Positions 25,071 through 37,494 of a DNA stretch of 64,000 nt are shown here, in pieces (positions within the stretch are counted from its first letter, which is position 1; every line of letters starts with the position of its first letter). The stretch is taken from assembly GCF_003610995.1 (NCBI RefSeq), contig NZ_CP032543.1:2232001-2296000 (forward strand), written 5' to 3'. Made by a program: the position numbers and the translations under genes. A model generated the notes under the pieces. It ran no database searches. It was not told where the DNA came from and saw only the letters and a list, made by a program, of their open reading frames with translations. The DNA comes from Streptomyces griseus subsp. griseus. GTDB lineage: Bacteria; Actinomycetota; Actinomycetes; Streptomycetales; Streptomycetaceae.

Positions 25071-26457
25071 GGGCGGGTTCCTCCGGGGCGTCGGCGGGGT
25101 CCTCGCGATAGCGGTGGAGCAGCCACAGGCTCGCGGCGGCGAGGAGTGCGGGCAGCAGGCTCATACCCGCCGTGATGCCGGTCAGCGCGGCGGCGGGCTG
25201 GGCGACCTCGTGGTCGGCGTCCGAGGAGCGGAAACCGGTCAGCGCCAGGACCAGGGCGAAGACGCCCGCGCCCAGCGCGAACGCCAGCGTCTCGGCCGCC
25301 GTCCACAGACCGGTGAACGTGGCCGCACGGCGCTTGCCCGTACGGGCGGTGTCGGCGGCCAGAGTGTCCGCGAGCAGGGTCAGCGGCAGGAGTTGGAGGC
25401 CCGCGTAGGCGATGCCGATGACCGCGACAGCCGCGTAGCCGAGGGCGCTGCCGACCTGGCCGGTGAGGGCGAGGGCCGCCGCCCCGGCGACGTACAGCAG
25501 GGTGGCGCAGCCCTGCGCGTACTTCGCGCCGCGCAGTCGGGCCAGCCTCGTCCACACCGGCATGACCAGGACCAACGGGCCGATCAGGCACGCGAAGAGC
25601 GGGGTCACCGCGCCCGGTGAGCCGAGGGTGTACGTGGCGAAATACTGGACCCCCGCCAGCATCACGCCCACCGCAAGCGCCTGGAGGAACCACATGCCGG
25701 CCAGGAAGAGGAAGGGCCGGTTCGTGCGGGCCACGGCCAGTTGGGCGCGGAGGGAGGGTTCGGCGGTGGAGCGGGCCACGGCGGGGGCCCACCGGGTGGC
25801 GAACCAGGCGCCGAACATGCCCACCGCGAGCAGAACGGCGACGGCGATGCCCATCAGCCGGTAGCTCGCCGGAGTGCCGCCGTCCGCGTGGGCGATGGCG
25901 GGGGCCAGCGCTCCGGAGAGCAGGATCGCGGCGCCGAGGAAGCCCACCCGCCAGCTCAGCACCCGGCGGCGTTCGGCCGGGTCCTCGGTGATCTCGGCGG
26001 GCATGGTCACGTACGGGACCTGGAAGACCGCGTAGGCGGTCGCGGCGAGCAGGAAGAGGGCGGCGACGTACGCGGCGGCCGCCATGCCGCGCAGCGGGGG
26101 CGCGGCGAAGATCAGCGCGAAGAGCGGCGGCAGGGTGCAGGCGCCGATGAGCAGGAACGGACGGCGCGGGCCGCCGCGCAGCCGGCTGCGGTCGGAGACC
26201 GCGCCGACGAGCGGGTTGATCAGGACGTCCCAGGCCTTGGGCAGGAAGACCGCCGCCCCGGCGAGGGCCGGGGAGACCGCGAGCACATTGGTCAGGTAGT
26301 AGAGCAGGATCAGGCCGGGCACGGTGGCGAAGGTGCCGGTGCAGAGCGAGCCGAGGCCGTAGCCGATCCGCACCCGGCGCGGGAGGGGCGGGCCCGGGTT
26401 CCGCGGACTCCCCGGGCTCCGCTCCGTACCGCTGTCGTGGCGGCTCTCGGTCGGCAT
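25060..26457 (-). CDS. MFS transporter, GPH (glycoside-pentoside-hexuronide:cation symporter) type
   Basis: 465 residues from ATG 26457. The frame stays open to a GTG at 26511 that would add 18 residues; neither start has a good ribosome site. FLPKAWDVLINPLVGAVSDRSRLR is the GPH/MelB signature in the first half, and 12 membrane segments are evident. The family takes up sugars and related compounds with H+ or Na+. The overlap with the decarboxylase gene suggests a two-gene operon; its substrate would then be an amine, amino acid or sphingoid-like compound rather than a sugar. Confidence 0.82.
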   Translation of the reverse strand: MPTESRHDSGTERSPGSPRNPGPPLPRRVRIGYGLGSLCTGTFATVPGLILLYYLTNVLAVSPALAGAAVFLPKAWDVLINPLVGAVSDRSRLRGGPRRPFLLIGACTLPPLFALIFAAPPLRGMAAAAYVAALFLLAATAYAVFQVPYVTMPAEITEDPAERRRVLSWRVGFLGAAILLSGALAPAIAHADGGTPASYRLMGIAVAVLLAVGMFGAWFATRWAPAVARSTAEPSLRAQLAVARTNRPFLFLAGMWFLQALAVGVMLAGVQYFATYTLGSPGAVTPLFACLIGPLVLVMPVWTRLARLRGAKYAQGCATLLYVAGAAALALTGQVGSALGYAAVAVIGIAYAGLQLLPLTLLADTLAADTARTGKRRAATFTGLWTAAETLAFALGAGVFALVLALTGFRSSDADHEVAQPAAALTGITAGMSLLPALLAAASLWLLHRYREDPADAPEEPARVP

Positions 26458-26546
26458 GGGGCAGATCATGAACGAGAGTTCGACCGGGCGGCAAGAGGCG
26501 GGGGCGGACACCCTCGGGTGGGGGTGGACGCCCTCGGGTCCCTAGG

Positions 26547-26894
26547 TCACTCCGTGCCCTCGTCCGCCAGGCAGAACTCGTTGCCCTGCGGGTCCTGCAG
26601 GACCGTCCAGGACAGCCCGTGCATCGCGTGCTCGCCGACCACCGTCGCGCCGAGCCCCGTCAGTCGTTCCACCTCCGCCGGGCGGTCGGGGGACGAGAAG
26701 TCGACGTGCACCCGGTTCTTGGCGGTCTTGGGCTCGGGCACCCGCTGGAAGCCGAGGACCAGCGGGGTCGCCGGGACGATGACGAACTCGCCGTAGTCCT
26801 GTGTCCCCTCCACCCCCAGCGCCGTGGCCCACCAGGCGGCCAGCGTCTGCGGGTCGGGGCAGTCGATCGTGATCATCTCCGGTGAGATTCGCAT
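26547..26894 (-). CDS. VOC (glyoxalase/bleomycin-resistance fold) family protein
   Basis: 115 residues from ATG 26894. One VOC domain: MITIDCPDPQTLAAWWATALG at the start, VHVDFSSPDRPAEVERLTGLGA in the centre and WTVLQDPQGNEFCLADE at the end. The first metal ligand (usually His or Glu in strand 1) is replaced by Asp in TIDCPDP, while His and Glu at the other positions are visible. Many such single-domain proteins have no assigned substrate. It is separated from the DsbA-like gene upstream by two strong hairpins. Confidence 0.82.
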   Translation of the reverse strand: MRISPEMITIDCPDPQTLAAWWATALGVEGTQDYGEFVIVPATPLVLGFQRVPEPKTAKNRVHVDFSSPDRPAEVERLTGLGATVVGEHAMHGLSWTVLQDPQGNEFCLADEGTE

Positions 26895-26925
26895 GGTCCT
26901 CACCGTACGGTCCGCCACTGACAAC

Positions 26926-26955
26926 GGGCCGGGAGCACGTCCGTGCTCCCGGCCC
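26926..26955. terminator. Strong terminator hairpin downstream of the DsbA-like gene
   Basis: Perfect 13-bp stem GGGCCGGGAGCAC with its complement, 4-nt loop. Confidence 0.75.
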
Positions 26956-26975
26956 GTGACAACCGGAAAGGCCCT

Positions 26976-27003
26976 CCGAAGGCCCCTGGGGAAAGGCCTT
27001 CGG
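26976..27003. terminator. Second hairpin downstream of the DsbA-like gene
   Basis: CCGAAGGCC / GGCCTTCGG, 9 bp perfect with a 10-nt loop, just past the stop codon at 27013. With 26926-26955 it forms a tandem terminator. Confidence 0.6.
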
Positions 27004-27012
27004 GAAGGGTTC

Positions 27013-27663
27013 TCAGTCGAAGACCGGGCCCTGCGTGCGGGTCCGCTTGATCTCGTAGAAGCCGGGGATGGAGGCGACCAGCAGCGTGCCGTCCCAGAGC
27101 TTCGCCGCGTCCTCGCCCTTGGGGGCGGGGGTGACGACGGGGCCGAAGAAGGCGACCTGCTCGCCGTCGGCACCGGGCACGGCGATGACCGGGGTGCCGA
27201 CCTCCTGGCCGACCTTGTCGATGCCCTCCTTGTGGGAGGCGCGGAGCTCTGCGTCGTACGTGTCCTTGTCGGCGTGGTCCGCCAGCTCCTCGGGCAGGCC
27301 GACGTCCTTCAGGGCGCCGACGACGGCCTCGCGGGTGGGGCCCTCGCCCTTGTTGTGGAAGCGGGTGCCGAGGGCCGTGTAGAGGGGGCCGACGACCTCG
27401 TCGCCGTGGAGCTGCTGCGCGGCGATGACGACCCGGACCGGACCCCATGCCTTGTTCTCCAGCAGGTCCCGGTACTCCTCGGACAGGTCGTCCAGCTTGT
27501 CCTCGTTCAGGACGGCCAGGCTCATCACATGCCAGCGCACCTCGATGTCGCGGACCTTCTCGACCTCCAGGATCCAGCGGGAGGTCATCCACGCCCACGG
27601 GCAGAGCGGGTCGAACCAGAAGTCGGCCGGGGTCTTGCCGTTCGCGGGGGTGTTGTCGGACAT
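27013..27663 (-). CDS. DsbA-family protein, mycothiol-dependent nitroreductase Rv2466c-like
   Basis: 216 residues from ATG 27663 (GAGGAGAG upstream). ADFWFDPLCPWAWMTSRWIL at the N terminus and the C-terminal KRTRTQGPVFD match the Rv2466c family, thioredoxin-fold proteins with an inserted helical domain that reduce oxidised thiols or nitro compounds using mycothiol. The active site here is Cys21-Pro-Trp-Ala, whereas as I recall the mycobacterial protein has CPWC, so the resolving Cys is absent. It is divergent from pepN, as in mycobacteria (Rv2466c / Rv2467). Cytoplasmic; no signal peptide. Confidence 0.85.
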   Translation of the reverse strand: MSDNTPANGKTPADFWFDPLCPWAWMTSRWILEVEKVRDIEVRWHVMSLAVLNEDKLDDLSEEYRDLLENKAWGPVRVVIAAQQLHGDEVVGPLYTALGTRFHNKGEGPTREAVVGALKDVGLPEELADHADKDTYDAELRASHKEGIDKVGQEVGTPVIAVPGADGEQVAFFGPVVTPAPKGEDAAKLWDGTLLVASIPGFYEIKRTRTQGPVFD

Positions 27664-27833
27664 CTCTCTCCTCAGGAAAGGCCTGTTGCTGCTGTGGGCG
27701 GGAACGCCGCCGAGGGGCCGGTCATTCCCGGCCCCGGCCACTACGGCCTGACCGGATACCGGCCGCCGGAGACGCGTGCAAGGATCAATAGGTTCGAACA
27801 CGACACATTGACGCGCGTCACGAAGGAGTGCCC

Positions 27834-30425
27834 GTGCCCGGTGAAAACCTGTCCCGCGACGAGGCCCGGAAGAGGGCCGAGCTGCTGACCGTCGACGGTT
27901 ACGAGGTCGCACTCGACCTGCGTTCGGCCGTCGGCGAGCCCGAGGGGGCCGACGGTGACTCCGGTCCGCGTACGTTCCGCTCGCTCACCACGATCCGGTT
28001 CCGCTCGGCCCGCGCGGGTGCCTCGACCTTCGCCGACCTGGTCGCGCCGGGTGTGGACGCCGTGACGCTGAACGGGCAGGCCCTCGACCCGGCCGCTGTC
28101 TTCGACGGGGCCCGGGTGGCCCTGGACGGGCTCCTGGAGGGCGAGAACGTCCTCGTGGTCGACGCCCGGTGCGCGTACAGCAGGACCGGCGAGGGCATGC
28201 ACCGCTTCGTCGACCCGGAGGACGGCGAGGTCTATCTCTACACGCAGTACGAGCCGGCCGACGCCCGCCGTGTCTTCGCCAACTTCGAACAGCCGGACCT
28301 GAAGGCGCCCTACCGCTTCCAGGTGACCGCCCCGGAAGGGTGGCGGGTCTGGTCCAACGGGGCCGAGGAGTCGCACGAGGGCGGGGTGTGGCGGTTCGCG
28401 GAGACGGAGCCGATCTCCACCTACATCACGGCCGTCGTCGCCGGTCCGTACCACTACGTGACCGACCACTACAGCCGTACGTTCGAGGACGGCACCACCC
28501 TGGAGATCCCGCTCGGCGCGATGTGCCGCAAGGGGCTCGCCAAGCACTTCGACGCGGACGACGTCTTCCTGGTCACCAAGCAGGGCCTGGACTTCTTCCA
28601 CGACAACTTCGACTACCCGTACCCCTTCGGGAAGTACGACCAGGCGTTCGTGCCGGAGTACAACCTCGGGGCGATGGAGAACCCGGGCATGGTCACCTTC
28701 CGCGAGGAGTACATCTTCCGCGGCAAGGTCACCTCGGCCGCCTACGAGCGGCGCGCCAACGTCATCCTGCACGAGATGGCCCACATGTGGTTCGGCGACC
28801 TCGTCACCATGGAGTGGTGGGACGACCTGTGGCTGAAGGAGTCCTTCGCGGACTTCATGGGCTCCTTCTCGATGGTGGAGGCGACCCGCTTCACCAACGG
28901 CTGGATCACCTTCGCCAACAACCGCAAGGCGTGGGCCTACCGCGCCGACCAGCTGCCCTCCACCCACCCGATCACGGCCGACATCCGTGACCTGGAGGAC
29001 GCCAAGCTGAACTTCGACGGCATCACGTACGCCAAGGGCGCCTCCGTACTGAAGCAGCTCGTGGCGTACGTGGGACGCGACGCCTTCCTTGAGGGCGCGC
29101 GGCGCTACTTCAAGAGTCACGCGTACGGCAACACGCGGCTGGGCGACCTTCTTTCGGTGCTCGCGGAGACCTCGGGGCGTGACATGACGGCCTGGTCGCG
29201 CTCCTGGCTCCAGACGGCCGGCGTCAACGTGCTCACCCCCGTGGCGACGTACGACGCGGCCGGGGCGCTGACCGAGCTGGCCGTCGTCCAGGAGGCCGCC
29301 GCCTCCCACCCGGAGCTGCGCCCGCACCGGGTCGCGGTCGGCCTGTACCGGCGTACGCCGGACGGTGAGCTGACGCGGTACGCGCGGGCCGAGGTGGACG
29401 TGGCCGGGGAGCGCACGGTGGTGAAGGAGCTGGCCGGGGCGGAGCGGCCCGACCTGATCCTGGTCAACGACGACGACCTCACGTACTGCAAGATCCGTTT
29501 CGACGAGGGGTCGCTGGCCACCCTCCGCGACCACCTGGGCTCCATCAGCGACCCGCTGGCCCGCGCCCTGTGCTGGTCGGCGCTGTGGAACCTGACCCGG
29601 GACGCGCTGCTGCCCGCCCGCGACTTCGTCGCGCTGGTGCTGGCGCACGCCGGGCGCGAGAGCGACATCGGCGTCCTCCAGATGCTGCACGCCTGGGCGC
29701 AGTCGGCGCTGGTGAACTACGCCGCCCCCGCCTGGCGCGAGGAGGGCGGCCGGGCACTCGCCGAAGGCGCCCTGCGGGAGCTGCGGGGAGCCGAGCCGGG
29801 CAGCCAGCACCAGCTCACCTGGGCCCGCTTCTTCGCGGCGGTCGCGGGCTCCGAGGCGGACTTCCAGCTGCTGGGCGGGCTGCTGGAGGGCACGGCCCGC
29901 ATCGACGGTCTGGAGACCGACCAGGAGCTGCGCTGGGCCTTCCTCTCCCCGCTCGCCTCGCACGGCGTGGCGAACGAGACGGCGATCGACGCCGAACTGG
30001 CCCGTGACGACACGGCGTCCGGCAAGCGCCACCACGTACGGTGCCTGGCCTCACGCCCCTCGGAGGCGGTCAAGGCGCAGGCGTGGGCGGCGGTCGTGGA
30101 GTCGGACAAGCTGTCCAACGCCTTGGTCGAGGCGACGATCGCGGGGTTCGAGCAGCCCTCTCAGCGGGAGCTGCTGGCGCCGTACGCCGGCCGCTACTTC
30201 GAGGTGATCGAGGGGATCTGGGCGGAGCGGTCCATCCAGATCGGCATGCACGTCGTGAAGGGGCTCTTCCCGGCTCTCCAGGACAGCCCGGAGACCCTGG
30301 CGGCGACCGATGCCTGGCTGGCCGGGCACCCGGAGGCCGCTCCGGCGCTGCGCCGGCTGGTCCTGGAGGCCCGGGACGACCTGGCGCGGGTGCTGCGCGG
30401 CCAGGAGTGCGACGCCCGGGCGTAG
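27834..30425 (+). CDS. pepN: Aminopeptidase N (M1 zinc metallopeptidase), intact copy
   Basis: 863 residues from GTG 27834; the GTG at 27828 overlaps the AAGGAG ribosome site and is unlikely. GAMEN is at residues 279-283 (exopeptidase motif). The zinc site is HEMAH at 313-317 with Glu336, giving HExxH-x18-E. The N-terminal beta-sandwich starts LSRDEARKRAELLTVDGYEVALDL, and the C-terminal ERAP1-like helical domain follows from about residue 520. It removes N-terminal residues from peptides in the cytosol. A paralogue with a frameshift lies at 37495. Confidence 0.95.
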   Translation: MPGENLSRDEARKRAELLTVDGYEVALDLRSAVGEPEGADGDSGPRTFRSLTTIRFRSARAGASTFADLVAPGVDAVTLNGQALDPAAVFDGARVALDGLLEGENVLVVDARCAYSRTGEGMHRFVDPEDGEVYLYTQYEPADARRVFANFEQPDLKAPYRFQVTAPEGWRVWSNGAEESHEGGVWRFAETEPISTYITAVVAGPYHYVTDHYSRTFEDGTTLEIPLGAMCRKGLAKHFDADDVFLVTKQGLDFFHDNFDYPYPFGKYDQAFVPEYNLGAMENPGMVTFREEYIFRGKVTSAAYERRANVILHEMAHMWFGDLVTMEWWDDLWLKESFADFMGSFSMVEATRFTNGWITFANNRKAWAYRADQLPSTHPITADIRDLEDAKLNFDGITYAKGASVLKQLVAYVGRDAFLEGARRYFKSHAYGNTRLGDLLSVLAETSGRDMTAWSRSWLQTAGVNVLTPVATYDAAGALTELAVVQEAAASHPELRPHRVAVGLYRRTPDGELTRYARAEVDVAGERTVVKELAGAERPDLILVNDDDLTYCKIRFDEGSLATLRDHLGSISDPLARALCWSALWNLTRDALLPARDFVALVLAHAGRESDIGVLQMLHAWAQSALVNYAAPAWREEGGRALAEGALRELRGAEPGSQHQLTWARFFAAVAGSEADFQLLGGLLEGTARIDGLETDQELRWAFLSPLASHGVANETAIDAELARDDTASGKRHHVRCLASRPSEAVKAQAWAAVVESDKLSNALVEATIAGFEQPSQRELLAPYAGRYFEVIEGIWAERSIQIGMHVVKGLFPALQDSPETLAATDAWLAGHPEAAPALRRLVLEARDDLARVLRGQECDARA

Positions 30426-30853
30426 AGGTGGGCGGGTCCGTCCCGGGGGTGCCTCGCCGACCGGTCGGCCGGGCATCCCGGGGCGGGTCGGTGAGGGGTG
30501 CCTCGCCCGGCAGTGAGACAGGCCCCCGGGGGCGGGTCCGTCCGGGGCGGCGCCTCGCGGAGCAGTGAGGCAGGCCCCAGGGGGCGCGCGGGACCGGCGT
30601 GTGCGCGGCGTGAAATCGGCGCTCGTACATCCGCGCGGTGCGCCCCCTCCCCATTTCTCGCAGGATGCCCCTTTTCGGTCATCGAACGCCCGTACTTTAG
30701 AGCGGTGTTGTCCGGAATAGTCGACGGGCGTGTAACAGCGGTTAGGACGCCCTGGGGTGGCGGGAAACCATCGCCCATGACCCAGAACACCCCGCTGTCT
30801 CCCGCGTCCTCCCTCTCCCCCTGTTCACCCGCCCCCCGCACCACCTCCAGGCC
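30426..30853. other. 428-bp intergenic region after pepN
   Basis: Holds the GC-rich tandem repeats, then less GC-rich sequence at about 30640-30780 where a promoter for the next gene could lie. An ATG at 30778 opens only a frame that conflicts with the downstream gene. No further gene was seen. Confidence 0.5.
30430..30585. repeat. Three imperfect 50-bp tandem repeats
   Basis: Units start at about 30430, 30481 and 30530 with GGGCGGGTC(C/G)GT; each contains G(T/C)GCCTCGC, and the second and third share CAGTGAG(A/G)CAGGCCCC. The first holds a 14-bp palindrome GCCGACCGGTCGGC (30456-30469). The array follows the pepN stop directly. Confidence 0.6.
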
Positions 30854-31879
30854 GTGGCGCACCGCGTCCTCTCCGCCGCCCAGCTCCGCGCCCGTGGCGT
30901 CTCCGCCGCGCAGACGTCCGCGCACTGTCTGCCCGGCGGCCCCTGGCAGCACCTGCTGCCCGGCGTCCATCTGCTGCACCCGGGCCCGCCCAGCGGCCAT
31001 GAGCGGCTGCACGGCGCCCTGTTGTACGCGGGACGCCCGCCGGTCTCCGCCCGGCGTACGCCGCCGCAGCAGCCGGACGACGGATTCGGCGAGGCGATGG
31101 TGACCGGCCTGGCGGCGCTCGCGCTGTACGGCTTCGCCTCGGTGCCGGACCTGGAGGAGCTGCACCGGATCGACGTCCTGGTGCCGCGCACCCGGCGGCT
31201 GCGCTCCACGCGGTTCGTGGAGGTGGTGCGGACCGCCGCGCTGCCCGCGCCGGTGCGGAGGGCCGGGGTGCCCGCCGCCCCGGTGGAGCGGGCGCTGGCC
31301 GACGCGGTGGCGGGCCTGGGCGAGGCGGAGGACGTGACGCGGCTGCTGACCGAGGCCGTGCGGGCCGGGCACTGCGAACCGGGCGCCGTGGTGCGGGAGC
31401 TGAGCGCGGCGAAGCTGCTGGGGCGGCCGGCGGTGGCGGGTGCGGTGGACGCGCTGCTGGCGGAGGGGCGGGCGGTGGCGGAGGAGCGGCTGTACGCGAT
31501 GGTGCGCGAGCACGGGCTGCCGGAGCCGCTGTGGAACGTGGAGCTGCGGCTGCCGGGCGGGCCGGAGCTGGGCGGGGTCGACGCGTACTGGCCGGATCTC
31601 GCCGTCGCCGTCGAGCTGGACACCCGGGCGCCCCGGTTCGGTCCGCCGAGCCAGGGGCGGCGGGGCGGGAGCCGGGGCCCGGACCGCTCGGAGGACCCGC
31701 AGTGGTCCGCGTACGCCGCCAAGCGGGAGCGGCTGGAACGGCTCGGGGTCACGGTCGTCCACCTCACCCCGGGGAAGCTGCGCGAGGCGATGGACCAGCA
31801 GGCCACAGTGGTGCGGACGGCACTGATGGCGGCGGACGACCGGGAGCCGGCCGCCTATCTGATCGTGCTGCCGCGGTGA
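30854..31879 (+). CDS. AbiEi-like protein with N-terminal wing-helix and C-terminal endonuclease-like domain, orphan
   Basis: 341 residues from GTG 30854. The N terminus (VLSAAQLRARGVSAAQTSAHC...WQHLLPGVHLL) has the layout of the AbiEi antitoxin DNA-binding domain (GLLTRAQAL...W..L.PGVY). The C terminus (GGVDAYWPDLAVAVELDTRAPRFG...KRERLERLGVTVVHLTPGKLRE) resembles the DUF559/Vsr-like nuclease fold, with Asp and Glu at the expected places. No AbiEii nucleotidyltransferase toxin gene is adjacent, so it is not a standard type IV toxin-antitoxin pair. Such solitary proteins are common in actinomycetes and of unknown role. The start codon has a poor ribosome site. Confidence 0.65.
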   Translation: MAHRVLSAAQLRARGVSAAQTSAHCLPGGPWQHLLPGVHLLHPGPPSGHERLHGALLYAGRPPVSARRTPPQQPDDGFGEAMVTGLAALALYGFASVPDLEELHRIDVLVPRTRRLRSTRFVEVVRTAALPAPVRRAGVPAAPVERALADAVAGLGEAEDVTRLLTEAVRAGHCEPGAVVRELSAAKLLGRPAVAGAVDALLAEGRAVAEERLYAMVREHGLPEPLWNVELRLPGGPELGGVDAYWPDLAVAVELDTRAPRFGPPSQGRRGGSRGPDRSEDPQWSAYAAKRERLERLGVTVVHLTPGKLREAMDQQATVVRTALMAADDREPAAYLIVLPR

Positions 31880-32039
31880 GAGGAGGCCGTGGCGGCCCTG
31901 GTGCCACTGGTCCGGACCACACGCCCGGAATGAGCGCTTCCGGCGTGCGCTTTCGCCTCATTCGTCCCTCGTGACGTATCGTCCCCCGTGGCGGATCTAT
32001 GCCATGTACCTGTCTCGTCTCCGTCAACTCTCCACAAAG

Positions 32040-32059
32040 CCCTGTCATTTACGACAGGG
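32040..32059. promoter_or_regulatory. Inverted repeat upstream of the subtilase
   Basis: CCCTGTC-atttac-GACAGGG, perfect 7-bp arms, 57 bp before the subtilase start codon in the 236-bp gap 31880-32115. Candidate operator. Confidence 0.4.
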
Positions 32060-32115
32060 TGAGCGGTCATCCGGTACCGAATTCCGGACTCTCTCTTTCA
32101 ATTACAGGGATGCTG

Positions 32116-36703
<4,588 letters not shown>

Positions 36704-36745
36704 CGCGCGGCCCTTCATGCGGACGCGGACCCTTTACGCGCACGC

Positions 36746-36792
36746 GTACGCAAGGGGCGGTCACCGGAGTCCGGTGACCGCCCCTTGCGTAC
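36746..36792. terminator. Bidirectional terminator, 22-bp perfect stem
   Basis: Arms 36746-36767 and 36771-36792 are exactly complementary with a 3-nt loop (AGT). It lies between convergent asd and the DUF1203 gene. Confidence 0.85.
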
Positions 36793-36797
36793 CCGCC

Positions 36798-37370
36798 TCA
36801 GGGCCGCCGCACCTCGAAGTGGAGGCACCCGTACTCCACCGCCCGTACGTGCACCAGCGCCACCTCCGGGTCCGCGAACGCCTCGTCGAAGGCGGCGTCG
36901 AAGCCCTTCTCCGCCTCGGCCGGGAGCTCCAGCAGCCGGCCGCCGGTGATGTGCCCGCGCGTGTCATAGCGGCGGACCGTGCGCAGTGCGCCGGGGCGCG
37001 AGAACGGGTAACCGGGGCTCTCCGGGTCCGGGCCCGCGCACTCCTCGGCGTGGATGAAGACGGGGCCCTGTTCGTCGTACGCCCCCGGGGCCGCCCCGGT
37101 CGCGGCCGCCCAGCGGCGCAGCGGGGCGTAGGAGACCAGGGCGATGCGCTCCCCCGGCTCGCCGCCGCGCAGGCAGCAGCGCAAGGGGGCCCCGCCGCCC
37201 GTCTCCGTGTACGGGGCACAGGGGCGGCCCGCGTCGTCGGTGACGCGGAGCTCGGCGAGGGCGGCGGGCGCGATGGGGCGGGCCTCGTACCGCACGACGG
37301 GTCGGTGCTCGTTCCCGGCGCTGGGGCGGGGCTCGTTTCCTGTGCTGGGGCGGCGCTCGTATCCGGTCAT
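36798..37370 (-). CDS. DUF1203-family protein
   Basis: 190 residues from ATG 37370. From residue 30 on it matches DUF1203: ARPIAPAALAELRVTDDAGRPCAPYTETGGGAPLRCCLR, ALVSYAPLRRWA, YDEQGPVFIHAEEC and VRRYDTRGHITGGRLLE. Function is unknown. The first 25 residues are three copies of an 8-residue unit (TGYERRPS, TGNEPRPS, AGNEHRPV), encoded by a 24-bp tandem repeat at about 37302-37370. The open frame extends upstream without a better start. It converges with asd and diverges from the second pepN. Confidence 0.78.
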   Translation of the reverse strand: MTGYERRPSTGNEPRPSAGNEHRPVVRYEARPIAPAALAELRVTDDAGRPCAPYTETGGGAPLRCCLRGGEPGERIALVSYAPLRRWAAATGAAPGAYDEQGPVFIHAEECAGPDPESPGYPFSRPGALRTVRRYDTRGHITGGRLLELPAEAEKGFDAAFDEAFADPEVALVHVRAVEYGCLHFEVRRP

Positions 37371-37494
37371 GGTCCGAGCGTCTCCCCCGGAGCCGTCCGC
37401 GTCCGGCGGAAAACGGACATCGCGCTGAGTGCTCGGCACGTGGAAGGATGACGGGAACGCCGCATATCAAGTCGCACACCTAGGAGATGACCGC

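Noticed and set aside
30778..30854. ATG 30778 (MTQNTPLSP) as the start of the AbiEi-like gene
   Set aside because: It is in a different frame; the continuation is Pro/Arg/Ser low-complexity sequence without relation to the AbiEi-like protein.
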